A DNA stretch of 64,000 nucleotides from an uncultured Caproiciproducens sp. (lineage in GTDB: Bacteria; Bacillota; Clostridia; Oscillospirales; Acutalibacteraceae), in the NCBI RefSeq assembly GCF_963664915.1, contig NZ_OY761810.1, positions 1,874,661 to 1,938,660 on the forward strand, given 5' to 3'. A model generated the notes under the pieces. It ran no database searches. It had not been told where the DNA came from and saw nothing but the letters and a program-made list of their open reading frames with translations. The first letter of the stretch is position 1; every line of letters begins with the position of its first letter. Shown piece after piece: positions 7,008-15,306 of the stretch. The position numbers and the translations under genes are program-made.

Positions 7008-7210
7008 ATGCAGTATCAGGCGATTTTTTTGGATTTGGATGGAACGCTTCTGAATCGACGAAAACAAATTACATGGTTAGTTTAAGGATAGCATTGTGAG
7101 TGCACAGGCTCTCGGTGTTCAGTCGTAATCAATTCTGGTAGGATACCGACTGAGATTGAGGACATTCTGAGAAAAGCAGAGCTGAAGGAAACCCGCTGTC
7201 GGCAAGAATT
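7008..7210 (+). pseudogene. Broken Cof-type HAD phosphatase remnant
   Basis: The start at 7008 reads MQYQAIFLDLDGTLLNRRKQ, the exact N-terminal DxDGTLL motif of Cof-type HAD hydrolases, then hits a stop (TAA near 7082). Similarity resumes in other frames: KDSIVSAQALGV and, further on, SGRIPTEIEDILRKAEL, which matches the family's second motif region (TGR...). At least two frameshifts and the loss of the C-terminal two thirds make it a pseudogene. Nothing replaces it before the blaI promoter. Confidence 0.7.
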
Positions 7211-7272
7211 ACTTGCTTGGTCTGCGGGTCTACTTAGATGCTTTTGAAATCAAAATGGGTCGAAAATATAAA

Positions 7273-7313
7273 CTACCACAGTAGTTGACAACTCCACACG
7301 CCTGTGGTAGTAT
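7273..7313 (+). promoter_or_regulatory. blaI-blaR promoter inside a palindromic operator
   Basis: TTGACA (7285-7290) and TAGTAT (7308-7313) with a 17-base spacer form the promoter. A perfect 9-bp inverted repeat, CTACCACAG (7273-7281) and CTGTGGTAG (7302-7310), brackets the -35 box and overlaps the -10. This is the expected layout for an autorepressed BlaI-type operator, in which repressor would block RNA polymerase. Confidence 0.75.
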
Positions 7314-7356
7314 AAAGGCGTCGACAAAATTGCTTTCGTAGCTAGGAGGTTGTAGT

Positions 7357-7716
7357 ATGGAAATCAAACTGTTTGATTCTGAATTAAAAGTTATGAGTGT
7401 CCTTTGGAAGGAGGGCGATACGACCGCAAAGAAAATTTCCGTTATCCTTAAAGAGCAGGTTGGCTGGAATATGAATACCACTTATACACTTATCAAAAGG
7501 TGCATTAGTAAAGGTGCGATTGAGCGCAGAGAACCTAATTTTTTGTGCCATGCATTAATTGCACAAGAGCAGGTGCAGGAGCAGGAAACCACGGAACTGA
7601 TAAACAAAGTATTTGATGGTTCTGCCGATTTACTTTTTGCGTCTCTTTTAAACAGGAAGAACCTGTCCCCAGAGAAAATCGAAAGACTAAAGCAGCTTGT
7701 TGATCAATTGAAATGA
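7357..7716 (+). CDS. blaI: BlaI/MecI-family transcriptional repressor
   Basis: A 119-residue winged-helix repressor. The N-terminal domain (about 1-72) has the family pattern LFDSELKVMSVLWKEGDTTA, then TTYTLIKRCISKGAIER. The C-terminal helices mediate dimerisation and contain the region cleaved after BlaR1 signalling. It starts at an ATG after AGGAGG (7345-7350). The gene is followed 9 bases later by the M56 sensor. The pair forms a signal-sensing repressor and protease module that need not concern beta-lactams, since no beta-lactamase is adjacent. It is probably autoregulated by the palindrome at 7273. Confidence 0.9.
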   Translation: MEIKLFDSELKVMSVLWKEGDTTAKKISVILKEQVGWNMNTTYTLIKRCISKGAIERREPNFLCHALIAQEQVQEQETTELINKVFDGSADLLFASLLNRKNLSPEKIERLKQLVDQLK

Positions 7717-7725
7717 GGTGACCGT

Positions 7726-9027
7726 ATGGATATTTTCCAAATGAGTCTTTCCGGAGCGGTTCTCATTATAGCTGTTGTGATTTGCCGGTCAGTTACTCTT
7801 CATAAGCTACCGAAAATGACATTTCTTGTCCTATGGGGTGTTGTGATTTGCCGTCTGCTTATCCCATTTTATATCCCGTCGCGTTTTAGTTTTTATACGG
7901 GTATTGCCCTATTAAGACGGATAATGTCGGGAACGGCCACTTTTACCGCTTCTTTAAGGATGATAGGCAATACAGGTACTGTTACTGATACAAATAATAC
8001 AAATGAAATTGGTGCTACAACAGTATCTGTTTCACCCGTTATGATCATTTGGCTAATTGGGAGCTGTGTCTGTGCTTTGTTTTTTATCATAGCCTATATC
8101 AAATGCTGCAGAGAATTTAAAGAATCTTTGCCAGTCGAGAATGATTTTGCGACCCATTGGTTGCGTGAGCATTCTGTGAGCCGGTCTGTTCAAATCAGAC
8201 AATGTGATAAAATCAAAGCACCGCTGACTTACGGGGTATTTCATCCTGTGGTACTCTTGCCCAAAGCAACGGACTGGACGGATGAAACGAGGCTTAGGTA
8301 TATTCTGACACACGAGTTTGTGCATATCCGGCGGTTTGACACGTTGACAAAGCTATTATTGGCTTTTGCTTTGTGTGTACATTGGTTTAATCCCTTTGTA
8401 TGGGTGATGTATGTGCTGGCAAACCGCGATATTGAACTTTCCTGTGATGAAACGGTAGTGCAGACATTTGGAGAAACAATAAAATCTGCATACGCCATGA
8501 CGCTCATCAACATGGAGGAAAAGAAGAATGGAATAACCCCTTTGTGCAACAATTTTAGCAATAATGCTATTGAAGAAAGGATTATATGTATTATGAAAAT
8601 TAAAAAAGTTACTAGTTTAAGTGTTATAATGGCCATTATCCTCGTGGTTGGTACAGCCACCGCATTTACCTCATCTGCTAGCGCGGCGGATAAGTCAAAG
8701 GAATCATTAAACCAATATGTGGCTCTCACTGCCGAAACAGCATTGCAGAATGGCTTAACCATTAATCAAACTGCAATTAGTTACAATGATTATGAAAATT
8801 GGTTGGGAAAATACAAAATCATGATTCAGAAAGAAGTGCAGAACGGTAGATTATCACAGCAAAATGCGGATAAAAGCATCCAAGAGCATGAACAAATTTT
8901 AACTAATATACAAAATGGAGATCAGGTTTCACTCATTGTTGATGCAACCGAGGAAAAAGTGATCATAATTCCTCTTTCGGATTTTAAAGTGTCGGAAAAT
9001 GAAGATGGTGTTATTACTATAAAATAG
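7726..9027 (+). CDS. BlaR1/MecR1-type M56 membrane metalloprotease sensor
   Basis: A 433-residue membrane protein. Several N-terminal transmembrane segments lead to an M56 peptidase domain with the zinc motif HEFVH (in ILTHEFVHIRR) and the downstream ELSCDE glutamate, followed by another membrane segment near residue 300 (VIMAIILVVG). The extracytoplasmic C-terminal part (about 110 residues) is not a penicillin-binding domain, unlike true BlaR1, so the ligand is unknown. On signalling the protease would inactivate the BlaI-like repressor encoded just upstream. Its GAGGTGACC ribosome binding site overlaps the end of blaI. A bidirectional terminator follows. Confidence 0.88.
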   Translation: MDIFQMSLSGAVLIIAVVICRSVTLHKLPKMTFLVLWGVVICRLLIPFYIPSRFSFYTGIALLRRIMSGTATFTASLRMIGNTGTVTDTNNTNEIGATTVSVSPVMIIWLIGSCVCALFFIIAYIKCCREFKESLPVENDFATHWLREHSVSRSVQIRQCDKIKAPLTYGVFHPVVLLPKATDWTDETRLRYILTHEFVHIRRFDTLTKLLLAFALCVHWFNPFVWVMYVLANRDIELSCDETVVQTFGETIKSAYAMTLINMEEKKNGITPLCNNFSNNAIEERIICIMKIKKVTSLSVIMAIILVVGTATAFTSSASAADKSKESLNQYVALTAETALQNGLTINQTAISYNDYENWLGKYKIMIQKEVQNGRLSQQNADKSIQEHEQILTNIQNGDQVSLIVDATEEKVIIIPLSDFKVSENEDGVITIK

Positions 9028-9124
9028 CTAACCAAACACCATTAGCAGGGTAGAACTTTGTTTCTGTAAGCGAGAAGAGTTCAAAAGTCTGCATCTGCCT
9101 TGCATCTAAATTAAGCAATTAATA

Positions 9125-9169
9125 CAAAAAAATCAACCCGGCCTATCATGTAGGCCGGGTTGATTTTTT
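9125..9169. terminator. Bidirectional terminator between blaR-like and L25 genes
   Basis: AATCAACCCGGCCTA pairs perfectly with TAGGCCGGGTTGATT across a 5-base loop, with A- and T-runs on both sides, serving the converging genes. Confidence 0.95.
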
Positions 9170-9217
9170 GCGTAGCAGGGTGGATGAGAACCCTGCGCAA
9201 GTCGGGGGAAAGATGAA

Positions 9218-9799
9218 TTATTCGGCTGGCTTAACTTCCTCAGGCGCCTCAACGCTCTCTTTTTTAACAGCCTTGATGATGGCATAGATTTCATCTTCCG
9301 GATCAAGTATCTTGACCCCTGAGGATAAGTGAAAGTCGGAGGCGGTAATGGTTTCTCCGGATTTTTTTTCTGAGACATCAACAACGACCTCATCGGGCAT
9401 AAGCGCTGTTTTTCCCTCAACTTCAATCTCTGGTTTGTAAACTTGTAACTGCAGCAATCTATGTTCTAGTTCAGTATGACCGTGGAAAGTAATTGGCAAC
9501 TGCATTTTGACCTCTTGATCTTTTGAGACCAGTTGGATCCCAATATGAATGATTTTTCCCTCCACAGGATGTTTTTGAACTTCCTTAATGAAACCAAATG
9601 TTTTCTCAGTGCCTAGTACAACCCATAATTTGGCATTCGTCCCGTGTTTTGCAATGATTTTGTTTAGCGCTACGCTTTCGAATTTTACAGAGGCAGAAGT
9701 TGTACCGGGTCCATTAAGAACGCCTGGAATAAAACCTGAACTTCTCACTTTTTTAGGTTTTTCGCTTCTTGCCATCGCATTTAAAATTATTTCTTCCAT
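9218..9799 (-). CDS. rplY: Ribosomal protein bL25 / general stress protein Ctc
   Basis: A 193-residue two-domain protein of the TL5/Ctc type. The N-terminal beta-barrel domain (about 1-90, with SGFIPGVLNGPG) binds the 5S rRNA region. The C-terminal TL5 domain ends in an acidic tail (VEAPEEVKPAE). In Firmicutes such proteins are often stress-induced and dispensable. Its start at 9799 follows an AAGGAGTG ribosome binding site. It stands alone, transcribed against the BlaI/BlaR pair and sharing their terminator. The N-terminus is somewhat divergent, starting MEEIILNAMARSEKPKK. Confidence 0.85.
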   Translation of the reverse strand: MEEIILNAMARSEKPKKVRSSGFIPGVLNGPGTTSASVKFESVALNKIIAKHGTNAKLWVVLGTEKTFGFIKEVQKHPVEGKIIHIGIQLVSKDQEVKMQLPITFHGHTELEHRLLQLQVYKPEIEVEGKTALMPDEVVVDVSEKKSGETITASDFHLSSGVKILDPEDEIYAIIKAVKKESVEAPEEVKPAE

Positions 9800-10002
9800 A
9801 AAAACACTCCTTTTGGTTTCCAGCCATTATCTTTAAATATTATCTATTCGTCTCTTTGATTCTATACCTATATTATTAAATGTCAAGTTTTGCTAGAAAC
9901 ATGAAAACAGGATATCCTTGTAAGAATTGAGCGATCCAGACGCATTAACGGGGAAACACACTGCAGGCTGAATATGCAGATTTGGGATTTCCAGCTTTCG
10001 TG

Positions 10003-10032
10003 TTGACAAACATTTGCCTGGTTGCATAAGAT
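10003..10032 (+). promoter_or_regulatory. Promoter of the 57-aa ORF at 10062
   Basis: TTGACA (10003-10008) and TAAGAT (10027-10032), spacer 18 bases, 30 bases ahead of a small gene. The preceding 9840-10002 shows no feature. Confidence 0.55.
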
Positions 10033-10061
10033 ATAGCATACTTCCCAAAGGAGATGATCCA

Positions 10062-10235
10062 ATGAGTTTAAACCGTAATTCAGACAATTGTACAAATGTT
10101 GAGAGTACCAGCAATGATTGTGATTGTGAAAGTGCAAAAGCATTAAAGAAAATTCTTTCTCTGCTTGATGATTTAAATAATAGAGATTTGCGTTTGCTTG
10201 ACGATGTAATTGATCGTATTTTGTGTACCCGTTAG
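10062..10235 (+). CDS. Small Cys-containing hypothetical protein (57 aa)
   Basis: A soluble protein with an N-terminal polar stretch (MSLNRNSDNCTNVE) containing a C-x-C pair (DCDCES), then a Leu/Asp-rich amphipathic helix (KKILSLLDDLNNRDLRLLDDVIDRIL). The ATG at 10062 is well placed behind AAAGGAGATGATCC. It has its own promoter and terminator, which supports it as a real monocistronic gene. No family recognised; the helical repeat suggests self-association or a small regulator role, as inference. Confidence 0.7.
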   Translation: MSLNRNSDNCTNVESTSNDCDCESAKALKKILSLLDDLNNRDLRLLDDVIDRILCTR

Positions 10236-10247
10236 AGGTTGTGCATG

Positions 10248-10287
10248 AAAAATGGTGTTCTCCTGTACGGGAGAACACCATTTTTAC
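10248..10287. terminator. Bidirectional terminator
   Basis: AAAAATGGTGTTCTCC pairs perfectly with GGAGAACACCATTTTT around a short loop, between the small ORF (+) and the patatin gene (-). Confidence 0.95.
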
Positions 10288-10309
10288 ATACCAAGCTTAA
10301 CGCCGAGTT

Positions 10310-11173
10310 TTATTTGAAAATCGCTTTCATTGCGGCCATGCTCATCTGTGCCGCTTCATATCCAGCGTCCATACATTGCTCCATTTGCTCAAAAGTCAGC
10401 AGCCCAGACTCCTTCGGAAGCTGTGGTTTTAACAACAGCTTTTCACCGCGGGAATTTAATTCCTTTAAACGAGTGCTCATAATCGAGAGGGAGTGTGTCG
10501 TAATATCGATAATGTTCTTTTTTTTGGGTGTTTCATAATTTTTTGTAATATCAACCGCTAAAACATTGGATACACCCGCTGCAATTAAAAGATCCACTGG
10601 TAAGGTATCCGTTACTCCTCCGTCAACCAAACACATATTGTCGATTAATTTTGGTTTAAATACTGCAGGTACCGCCATGCTTGCACGTATTGCCTGACAA
10701 ATTGCGATATCTGTCTTCCACGTTACCCGGTCAACGGCCGAAACGCCTTCCAAAGAATTTGTATAGGCAATTGTCTGCCCTGTATTTATATCTGCTGCCG
10801 GAATAATGGTTCTGATGTTGGTATCCATTATATTTTTTTTGTCCGTATGCTCAAATAAAAAGTTTTCTATCCGGGCGCCCTTAAATAATCCCTCAATATC
10901 TATTTTATGATGGAATATTAACTGGGGCGCAGCCTTCAAAATTCCGAGCAAATCCGCATCACAATAGTAAATACCTTTTTTAGACATATCAACAACAATT
11001 TGTTTCAATGCCTGCGCATTTGTGCCTGTGGCATAAAGCCCCGCTACAATAGCACCGGCGCTGGTACCGGCAATGGACGTGGGAAACATGCCGGCTTCTT
11101 CAAGCGCAAGCAGAACTCCCACATGTGCGGCTCCTTTTGTACCTCCTCCTGAAAGTGCAAGCCCAAAAGGCAT
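10310..11173 (-). CDS. Patatin-like phospholipase / acyl hydrolase
   Basis: A 287-residue RssA/YchK-type patatin. It has the oxyanion-hole motif SGGGTKGAAHVG at residues 8-19, the nucleophile elbow GTSAG near residue 39, and the catalytic Asp in VDGGVTDTLPVDL, giving a complete Ser-Asp dyad. There is no signal peptide, so it is likely a cytosolic esterase or lipase acting on membrane lipids. The start at 11173 (MPFGLALSGGG) is the family's usual start. It is a single gene, with substrate unknown. Confidence 0.92.
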   Translation of the reverse strand: MPFGLALSGGGTKGAAHVGVLLALEEAGMFPTSIAGTSAGAIVAGLYATGTNAQALKQIVVDMSKKGIYYCDADLLGILKAAPQLIFHHKIDIEGLFKGARIENFLFEHTDKKNIMDTNIRTIIPAADINTGQTIAYTNSLEGVSAVDRVTWKTDIAICQAIRASMAVPAVFKPKLIDNMCLVDGGVTDTLPVDLLIAAGVSNVLAVDITKNYETPKKKNIIDITTHSLSIMSTRLKELNSRGEKLLLKPQLPKESGLLTFEQMEQCMDAGYEAAQMSMAAMKAIFK

Positions 11174-11595
11174 CGTGTTTTCACCGACTCTCTAATAATT
11201 TACAGATATTCCTAATAAAGTATATTAAAGTTTCGGTGAAACGGTGCAGATTTTAATTGTTGACAATGGCGCCCGCCTGTGAGTGCGGACGCCATATCAT
11301 CACGGTTACTTTAAGGAGGCAAAATTACGGTATCAGAAACAGCCACGGCAGCAGCGGCGGCGACGGCAACGGCAACACCTGCACCGACGCCAGAGCCAAC
11401 AAGAGTTTAAACACATTTCAGCAATCACTCCCTTCGACAGTTCTGTTATATACTATGAAGATAGTGCAGAGCTTGTCAATATGAAATGAAAGAATGCATT
11501 TACGACGATAATAAGCGCATGTATAGATGCGAAAGACCCTCTGATTAATATCAGAAGGCCTTCCGCATGGAATATGTAGGTACTTGTAATCACAT
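11174..11595. other. Intergenic region with a hairpin and a possible decayed small ORF
   Basis: A hairpin (ATGGCG-C-CCGC / GCGG-A-CGCCAT) at 11266-11295 precedes an AAGGAGG at 11313-11319. Seven bases further on, a 27-codon frame begins with ACG (11327) and ends at TAA 11408-11410; it encodes an Ala/Thr run and then Pro-Ala-Pro-Thr-Pro-Glu-Pro. Ribosome binding site spacing and frame suit a tiny gene whose ATG became ACG, or coincidence. The rest holds nothing recognisable except the terminator-like hairpin at 11531. Confidence 0.4.
11531..11559 (-). terminator. Probable terminator of the arabinose operon
   Basis: On the minus strand CCTTCTGAT pairs with ATCAGAGGG across a short loop, then TCTTTC, 37 bases past the araD stop. 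The T-tract is weak. Confidence 0.55.
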
Positions 11596-12294
11596 TTATT
11601 TGGGAGATTGACCGTAATACGCGTTTGCACCGTGTTTGCGCAGAAAGTGCTTGTCAAGCAACTCTTGCTGCATCTGCGGAATTTCCTGACAGGATATGTT
11701 TTTTGTATGCCAGGCCATCATGGCGAGTTCTTCAAGAACCACGGAATTGTGCACGGCCTCAAAGCAATCTTTACCCCAGGTGAATGGCCCGTGAGATCGT
11801 ACGAGCACGGCGGGAATATAATCTGGATTGCTGTTTTGAAAAGCTTCGATCATTACCGTGCCGGTTTCTTTTTCATAGTCGCCGGCTATTTCTTCGGGGG
11901 TCATGCTTCTGGTGCAGGGAATTTCGCCGTAGAAATAGTCGCCGTGTGTGGTGCCGTATGCAGGGATGCCGCAGCCGGCCTGCGCCCAAATGGTCGCCCA
12001 GCGGGAATGTGTATGCACCACTCCGCCGATGTTTTTAAAATGTTTGTACAGCTCACAATGGGTGGGAGTGTCGGAGGACGGGTTTAATTCGCCTTCCACC
12101 TTTTCTCCCTCCAGATTCATTACCACCATATTCTTTGGTGTCAGCCGGTCATAGGGCATGCCGGAGGGCTTAATAACAAACAGCCCGCTTTCACGGTCAA
12201 TACCGGAAACATTTCCCCAGGTAAATACCACAAGATGGTGCTCGGGCAAAAGCAGATTTGCATTGCACACTTGCTCTTTCAATTTTTCCAACAT
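11596..12294 (-). CDS. araD: L-ribulose-5-phosphate 4-epimerase
   Basis: Class II aldolase-fold enzyme converting L-ribulose 5-phosphate to D-xylulose 5-phosphate, the last step of bacterial arabinose entry into the pentose phosphate pathway. The 232-residue length is standard. Visible motifs are [19 protein letters not shown], the zinc-binding HTHSRWA and [14 protein letters not shown]. It lies 25 bases downstream of araA on the same strand and ends the operon. With araA intact but araB truncated here, the phosphorylated substrate must be made by a kinase encoded elsewhere if the pathway works. Confidence 0.97.
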   Translation of the reverse strand: MLEKLKEQVCNANLLLPEHHLVVFTWGNVSGIDRESGLFVIKPSGMPYDRLTPKNMVVMNLEGEKVEGELNPSSDTPTHCELYKHFKNIGGVVHTHSRWATIWAQAGCGIPAYGTTHGDYFYGEIPCTRSMTPEEIAGDYEKETGTVMIEAFQNSNPDYIPAVLVRSHGPFTWGKDCFEAVHNSVVLEELAMMAWHTKNISCQEIPQMQQELLDKHFLRKHGANAYYGQSPK

Positions 12295-12319
12295 GTCTGT
12301 TACCTCGTTTGCGGTTATG

Positions 12320-13801
12320 TTATTTTTTTAGCTTCCAGATCAAATCATTCCATATCAGTTCTTTGCGCAGCTGATTAATATCCGTGTCTTTGCCGATATG
12401 TATAAACTCAATATCCATAATTTCCGCAAAATCCCTCATTTCATCTGCGGTAAGGGAATAACTGATCACCGAATGATGTGCACCGCCCGCATACATCCAC
12501 GCTTCAGCGGATATTTCAAGGGTTGGCAGAGGTTTCCACAAAACGCCCGCCACCGGCAGCTTTGGCATGTCGTGTTTTTGCTCCTGACAAATGACATCAT
12601 TTGCGATCATGCGGAACCGGTCGCCCATGTCGACAATCGTGACCAGAACGGCAGGACCGGCCGCTGAACGGAAGGTAAGGCGCGCCGGGTCTTCACGGTC
12701 ACCGATGCCGAGCGGAACGACTTTGATCTGCGGCTTTTCACAGGCCACCGAAGGACAGACCTCAAGCATGTGAGCCCCCATATTCATACCGCACTCCGGA
12801 TCAAAATTGTAGGTGTAATCCTCCATGAACGCGGTGCCGCCTTGCAGGTCGGCAGTCATGAGCTTCATAATTCTGCAAAGCGCGGCGGTTTTCCAGTCAC
12901 CTTCGCCCGCGAAGCCGTAGCCCTGACGCATTAAATCCTGTGCGGCCAGGCCCGGCAGCTGGCGAAGCTGCTGTAAATCCTGAAAGTTCGTGTGAAATGC
13001 GCCAAAGCCTTCTGATTCCATGAATTTTTTAAGGGCGGCTTCTTCCCGTGCCTGATAGCGCACCGCGTCAATATTGTCAGTAGACATCTCGTAGTTCTCG
13101 GCATACTCCTTCATCTGCGCATCGATTTCTTCTTCCGTAACGGAATCTACCAACCGGATGATGTCTTCAACACCGAAATGATCGACCTGCCAGCCGAATT
13201 TAATGTGTGCCTCAACCTTGTCGCCTTCTGTGACGGCAACATCACGCATGTTGTCGCTGATACGCAGCACACGAAGCCTTTTACTTTCGTAAGCACCGAC
13301 GGCAGCACGCATCCAAACAGCCATACGCCCGCGCATCTTTTCATCTTTCCAGTATCCGCAAATCGTCTTTTGCTGTAACCTCATCCTTGCGATGATAAAG
13401 CCGTGCTCACGGTCGCCGTGTGCCGACTGGTTCAGGTTCATGAAATCCATGTCAATGCTGTCCCATGGAATGTCCCGGTTAAACTGCGTGTTGACATGGA
13501 GAAGCGGCTTTTGCAGCGCGCCGAAACCGCGAATCCACATCTTGGACGGGGAAAAAGTGTGCATCCATGTGATGATTCCGGCGCATTTGCAGTCGTTGTT
13601 TGCTTCCATGATGACCTTATAAATTTCATTGGAGTTCCGCACAACCGGTTTGAAAACGATGGTGCAGGGAATAGCGGAATCGGCGTTAAAGTCCTCCACC
13701 ATTATTTTTGTGTGTTTGTCAATGGTCTTCAATACTTGCTCTCCGTACAGATCCTGACTGCCCACAATAAACCAGAATTCATATTTTTTCAATGATGACA
13801 T
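12320..13801 (-). CDS. araA: L-arabinose isomerase
   Basis: Cytosolic Mn-dependent isomerase converting L-arabinose to L-ribulose. The 493-residue product begins [20 protein letters not shown], the family's classic N-terminus, and retains [14 protein letters not shown] and [12 protein letters not shown]. The ATG at 13801 is chosen because AAGGAGA lies 8 bases upstream. A longer in-frame start at 13849 lies in the loop of a perfect hairpin and adds 16 non-family residues. It is second in the minus-strand ara group, after the araB remnant, and is presumably controlled by AraR at the operator near 14069. Confidence 0.97.
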   Translation of the reverse strand: MSSLKKYEFWFIVGSQDLYGEQVLKTIDKHTKIMVEDFNADSAIPCTIVFKPVVRNSNEIYKVIMEANNDCKCAGIITWMHTFSPSKMWIRGFGALQKPLLHVNTQFNRDIPWDSIDMDFMNLNQSAHGDREHGFIIARMRLQQKTICGYWKDEKMRGRMAVWMRAAVGAYESKRLRVLRISDNMRDVAVTEGDKVEAHIKFGWQVDHFGVEDIIRLVDSVTEEEIDAQMKEYAENYEMSTDNIDAVRYQAREEAALKKFMESEGFGAFHTNFQDLQQLRQLPGLAAQDLMRQGYGFAGEGDWKTAALCRIMKLMTADLQGGTAFMEDYTYNFDPECGMNMGAHMLEVCPSVACEKPQIKVVPLGIGDREDPARLTFRSAAGPAVLVTIVDMGDRFRMIANDVICQEQKHDMPKLPVAGVLWKPLPTLEISAEAWMYAGGAHHSVISYSLTADEMRDFAEIMDIEFIHIGKDTDINQLRKELIWNDLIWKLKK

Positions 13802-13830
13802 AATTGTTGTCTCCTTAATTATGATGGTTG

Positions 13831-13865
13831 CTCCAAAGGCGTTTTTCATAAAAACGCCTTTGGAG
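13831..13865 (-). repeat. Perfect 16-bp inverted repeat between araB remnant and araA
   Basis: CTCCAAAGGCGTTTTT (13831-13846) and its exact complement (13850-13865) flank a 3-base loop. In minus-strand RNA this is a very stable hairpin 24 bases upstream of the araA ribosome binding site. No T-run follows it in either direction, so it is not a typical terminator. mRNA stabilisation, processing or attenuation are possible roles. Confidence 0.85.
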
Positions 13866-13882
13866 TGAAAAGGGAGGGGGAT

Positions 13883-14017
13883 TTATGGTTTTATTTCTTT
13901 TAAGCGTTTCATCACATTGTCTGCACCGCGGCCAAAACAATCGTGGAGTGTCCGGCATTCAGTGAATAGTCGGTCGTAAACCTCCACGTTCTCAGGGATT
14001 GGTGTAAAGTGTGCCAT
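13883..14017 (-). pseudogene. araB: L-ribulokinase remnant (last 44 codons of araB)
   Basis: Reads [18 protein letters not shown], then [20 protein letters not shown] and LKEIKP, the conserved C-terminus of FGGY-family L-ribulokinase (PIPEN, YD-x-L, LHD-x-FGRG, VMKRLK). About 500 N-terminal residues, with the whole active site, are gone. The remnant keeps the native place between araR and araA. It still has CGGAG six bases before its ATG, so it may be translated as a 44-residue leader peptide. It cannot be a kinase. Confidence 0.8.
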
Positions 14018-14068
14018 AGTCAACTCCGATTGTACATTCTGACATGATATTTATTTCTAATACGAATT

Positions 14069-14086
14069 AAGTTGTACATACAACTT
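14069..14086. promoter_or_regulatory. AraR operator upstream of the araB remnant and araA
   Basis: AAGTTGTA-CA-TACAACTT is a perfect 8-bp inverted repeat closely resembling the AraR box of Bacillus (ATTTGTACGTACAAAT). A second, weaker site, ATTGTACAT, lies about 40 bases away (14029-14037), a spacing compatible with cooperative binding. It would block the araA-araD promoter without arabinose. Confidence 0.75.
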
Positions 14087-14134
14087 GTCTGAAAGAAATC
14101 GGCAGACTACTGCCTATTTAATGGTTTGTATGTG

Positions 14135-15217
14135 TCAGATTTCAGATATTATTTTGACAGATGCGCGTTCAATAACCTTTGGTTCGAAATCCACTGTAGC
14201 TTTAAACAGTCTGTTGTCAATCAGTTCCAGAATGTTGCGTGCCGCCGTTTCACCCAGCAGATCCATCGGGTGCGCCACCGAAGTGAGGGGTACTTCACAG
14301 AGGGACGCCAAATCGGAGTTGTCGATACTGATGAGTGAAATTTGATCCGGTACTTTTATATCGTTGGCTTTCAGCATACTGACAAGATTCATCGCTACCT
14401 CATCATTGTAGCAGACAACGGCGGTGCAGTCTTTTATCCTGCGCAGAATGCGTTTTGTATCGAGGGAGAGGTCTGCAAAGTCTTCGGTTGAATACCAGAG
14501 TACATTTTCGTCACAGATTTCAAAACCGGCCTGCAAAAGGGCTTCAAGATAACCGGCGTAGCGCAGATGCCCCTGATTGTCATCTGATTTAAAAATGCCG
14601 CCGATCCGCTTATGCCCCGCATCAATCAGATATTTTGTCGCAAGCAGGCCAGCCATATGGTCGTTCAGAGCGACATGCGGGATTTTAATGCCGGGATAAA
14701 AGCTGTTGATGAACAGAACCGGGATTCTCTGACGTGCTATCTCGTTATAAATTTCAATGTTTGGGTTTGGCAGCCCGCTCTGTGTGGGTTCGACAATCAT
14801 TCCATCCACACCTTTTTCCAGCATTGAGCACAGCACTTTTTTTTCGTTTTGCACTTTGTTATGGGTAAAGGTGAGCTGCATGGAATAGCCGTGTTCGGTT
14901 AGGACATTCTCGATTCCTCTGATAATATTAGGGAAAATATAAGCGCCGACATAGGTGGTAATGACGCCGATTGTCATGCTCGGCTCATGTTTCACCAGCG
15001 TATTATAAGTGATATAGGTACCGCTGCCCTGTCTGCTCTCCACGAATTTTTCCTGAACAAGAACGTTGATGGCCTGCCGCACGGTCTGGCGGCTGATGCT
15101 GAACATGGAACTCAGCTCGTTTTCCGAGTACAGCCTTTCACCGTATTTTAACTCATTTTCTTCTATCTGGTTTTTAATCCAGTTCACAAGTGCAATATAT
15201 TTAGGTATCTCTGTCAT
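14135..15217 (-). CDS. araR: AraR-type arabinose repressor (GntR-LacI chimera)
   Basis: A 360-residue regulator with an N-terminal GntR winged helix (about 1-70, YSENELSSMFSISRQTVRQAINVL) fused to a LacI/GalR-type sugar-binding domain (TIGVITTYVGAYIFPNIIRG onward). This two-part architecture is diagnostic for AraR of Firmicutes, which releases DNA on binding L-arabinose. It sits between the transporter genes and araA on the same strand. Perfect or near-perfect AraR-like palindromes lie downstream (14069) and before the transporter (19453), consistent with local control. Confidence 0.95.
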   Translation of the reverse strand: MTEIPKYIALVNWIKNQIEENELKYGERLYSENELSSMFSISRQTVRQAINVLVQEKFVESRQGSGTYITYNTLVKHEPSMTIGVITTYVGAYIFPNIIRGIENVLTEHGYSMQLTFTHNKVQNEKKVLCSMLEKGVDGMIVEPTQSGLPNPNIEIYNEIARQRIPVLFINSFYPGIKIPHVALNDHMAGLLATKYLIDAGHKRIGGIFKSDDNQGHLRYAGYLEALLQAGFEICDENVLWYSTEDFADLSLDTKRILRRIKDCTAVVCYNDEVAMNLVSMLKANDIKVPDQISLISIDNSDLASLCEVPLTSVAHPMDLLGETAARNILELIDNRLFKATVDFEPKVIERASVKIISEI

Positions 15218-15306
15218 ACTGCTTTTCCCTTCTATGGTTTAATTTTTAAATCATACTTCATAGGGATTAGCTTGTCAATACAGATTCCACAGCTGTACGC
15301 GACAAC

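Noticed and set aside
13831-13865. Intrinsic terminator before araA
   Set aside because: Perfect hairpin, but followed by GAGCAACC-type sequence rather than T's on either strand.
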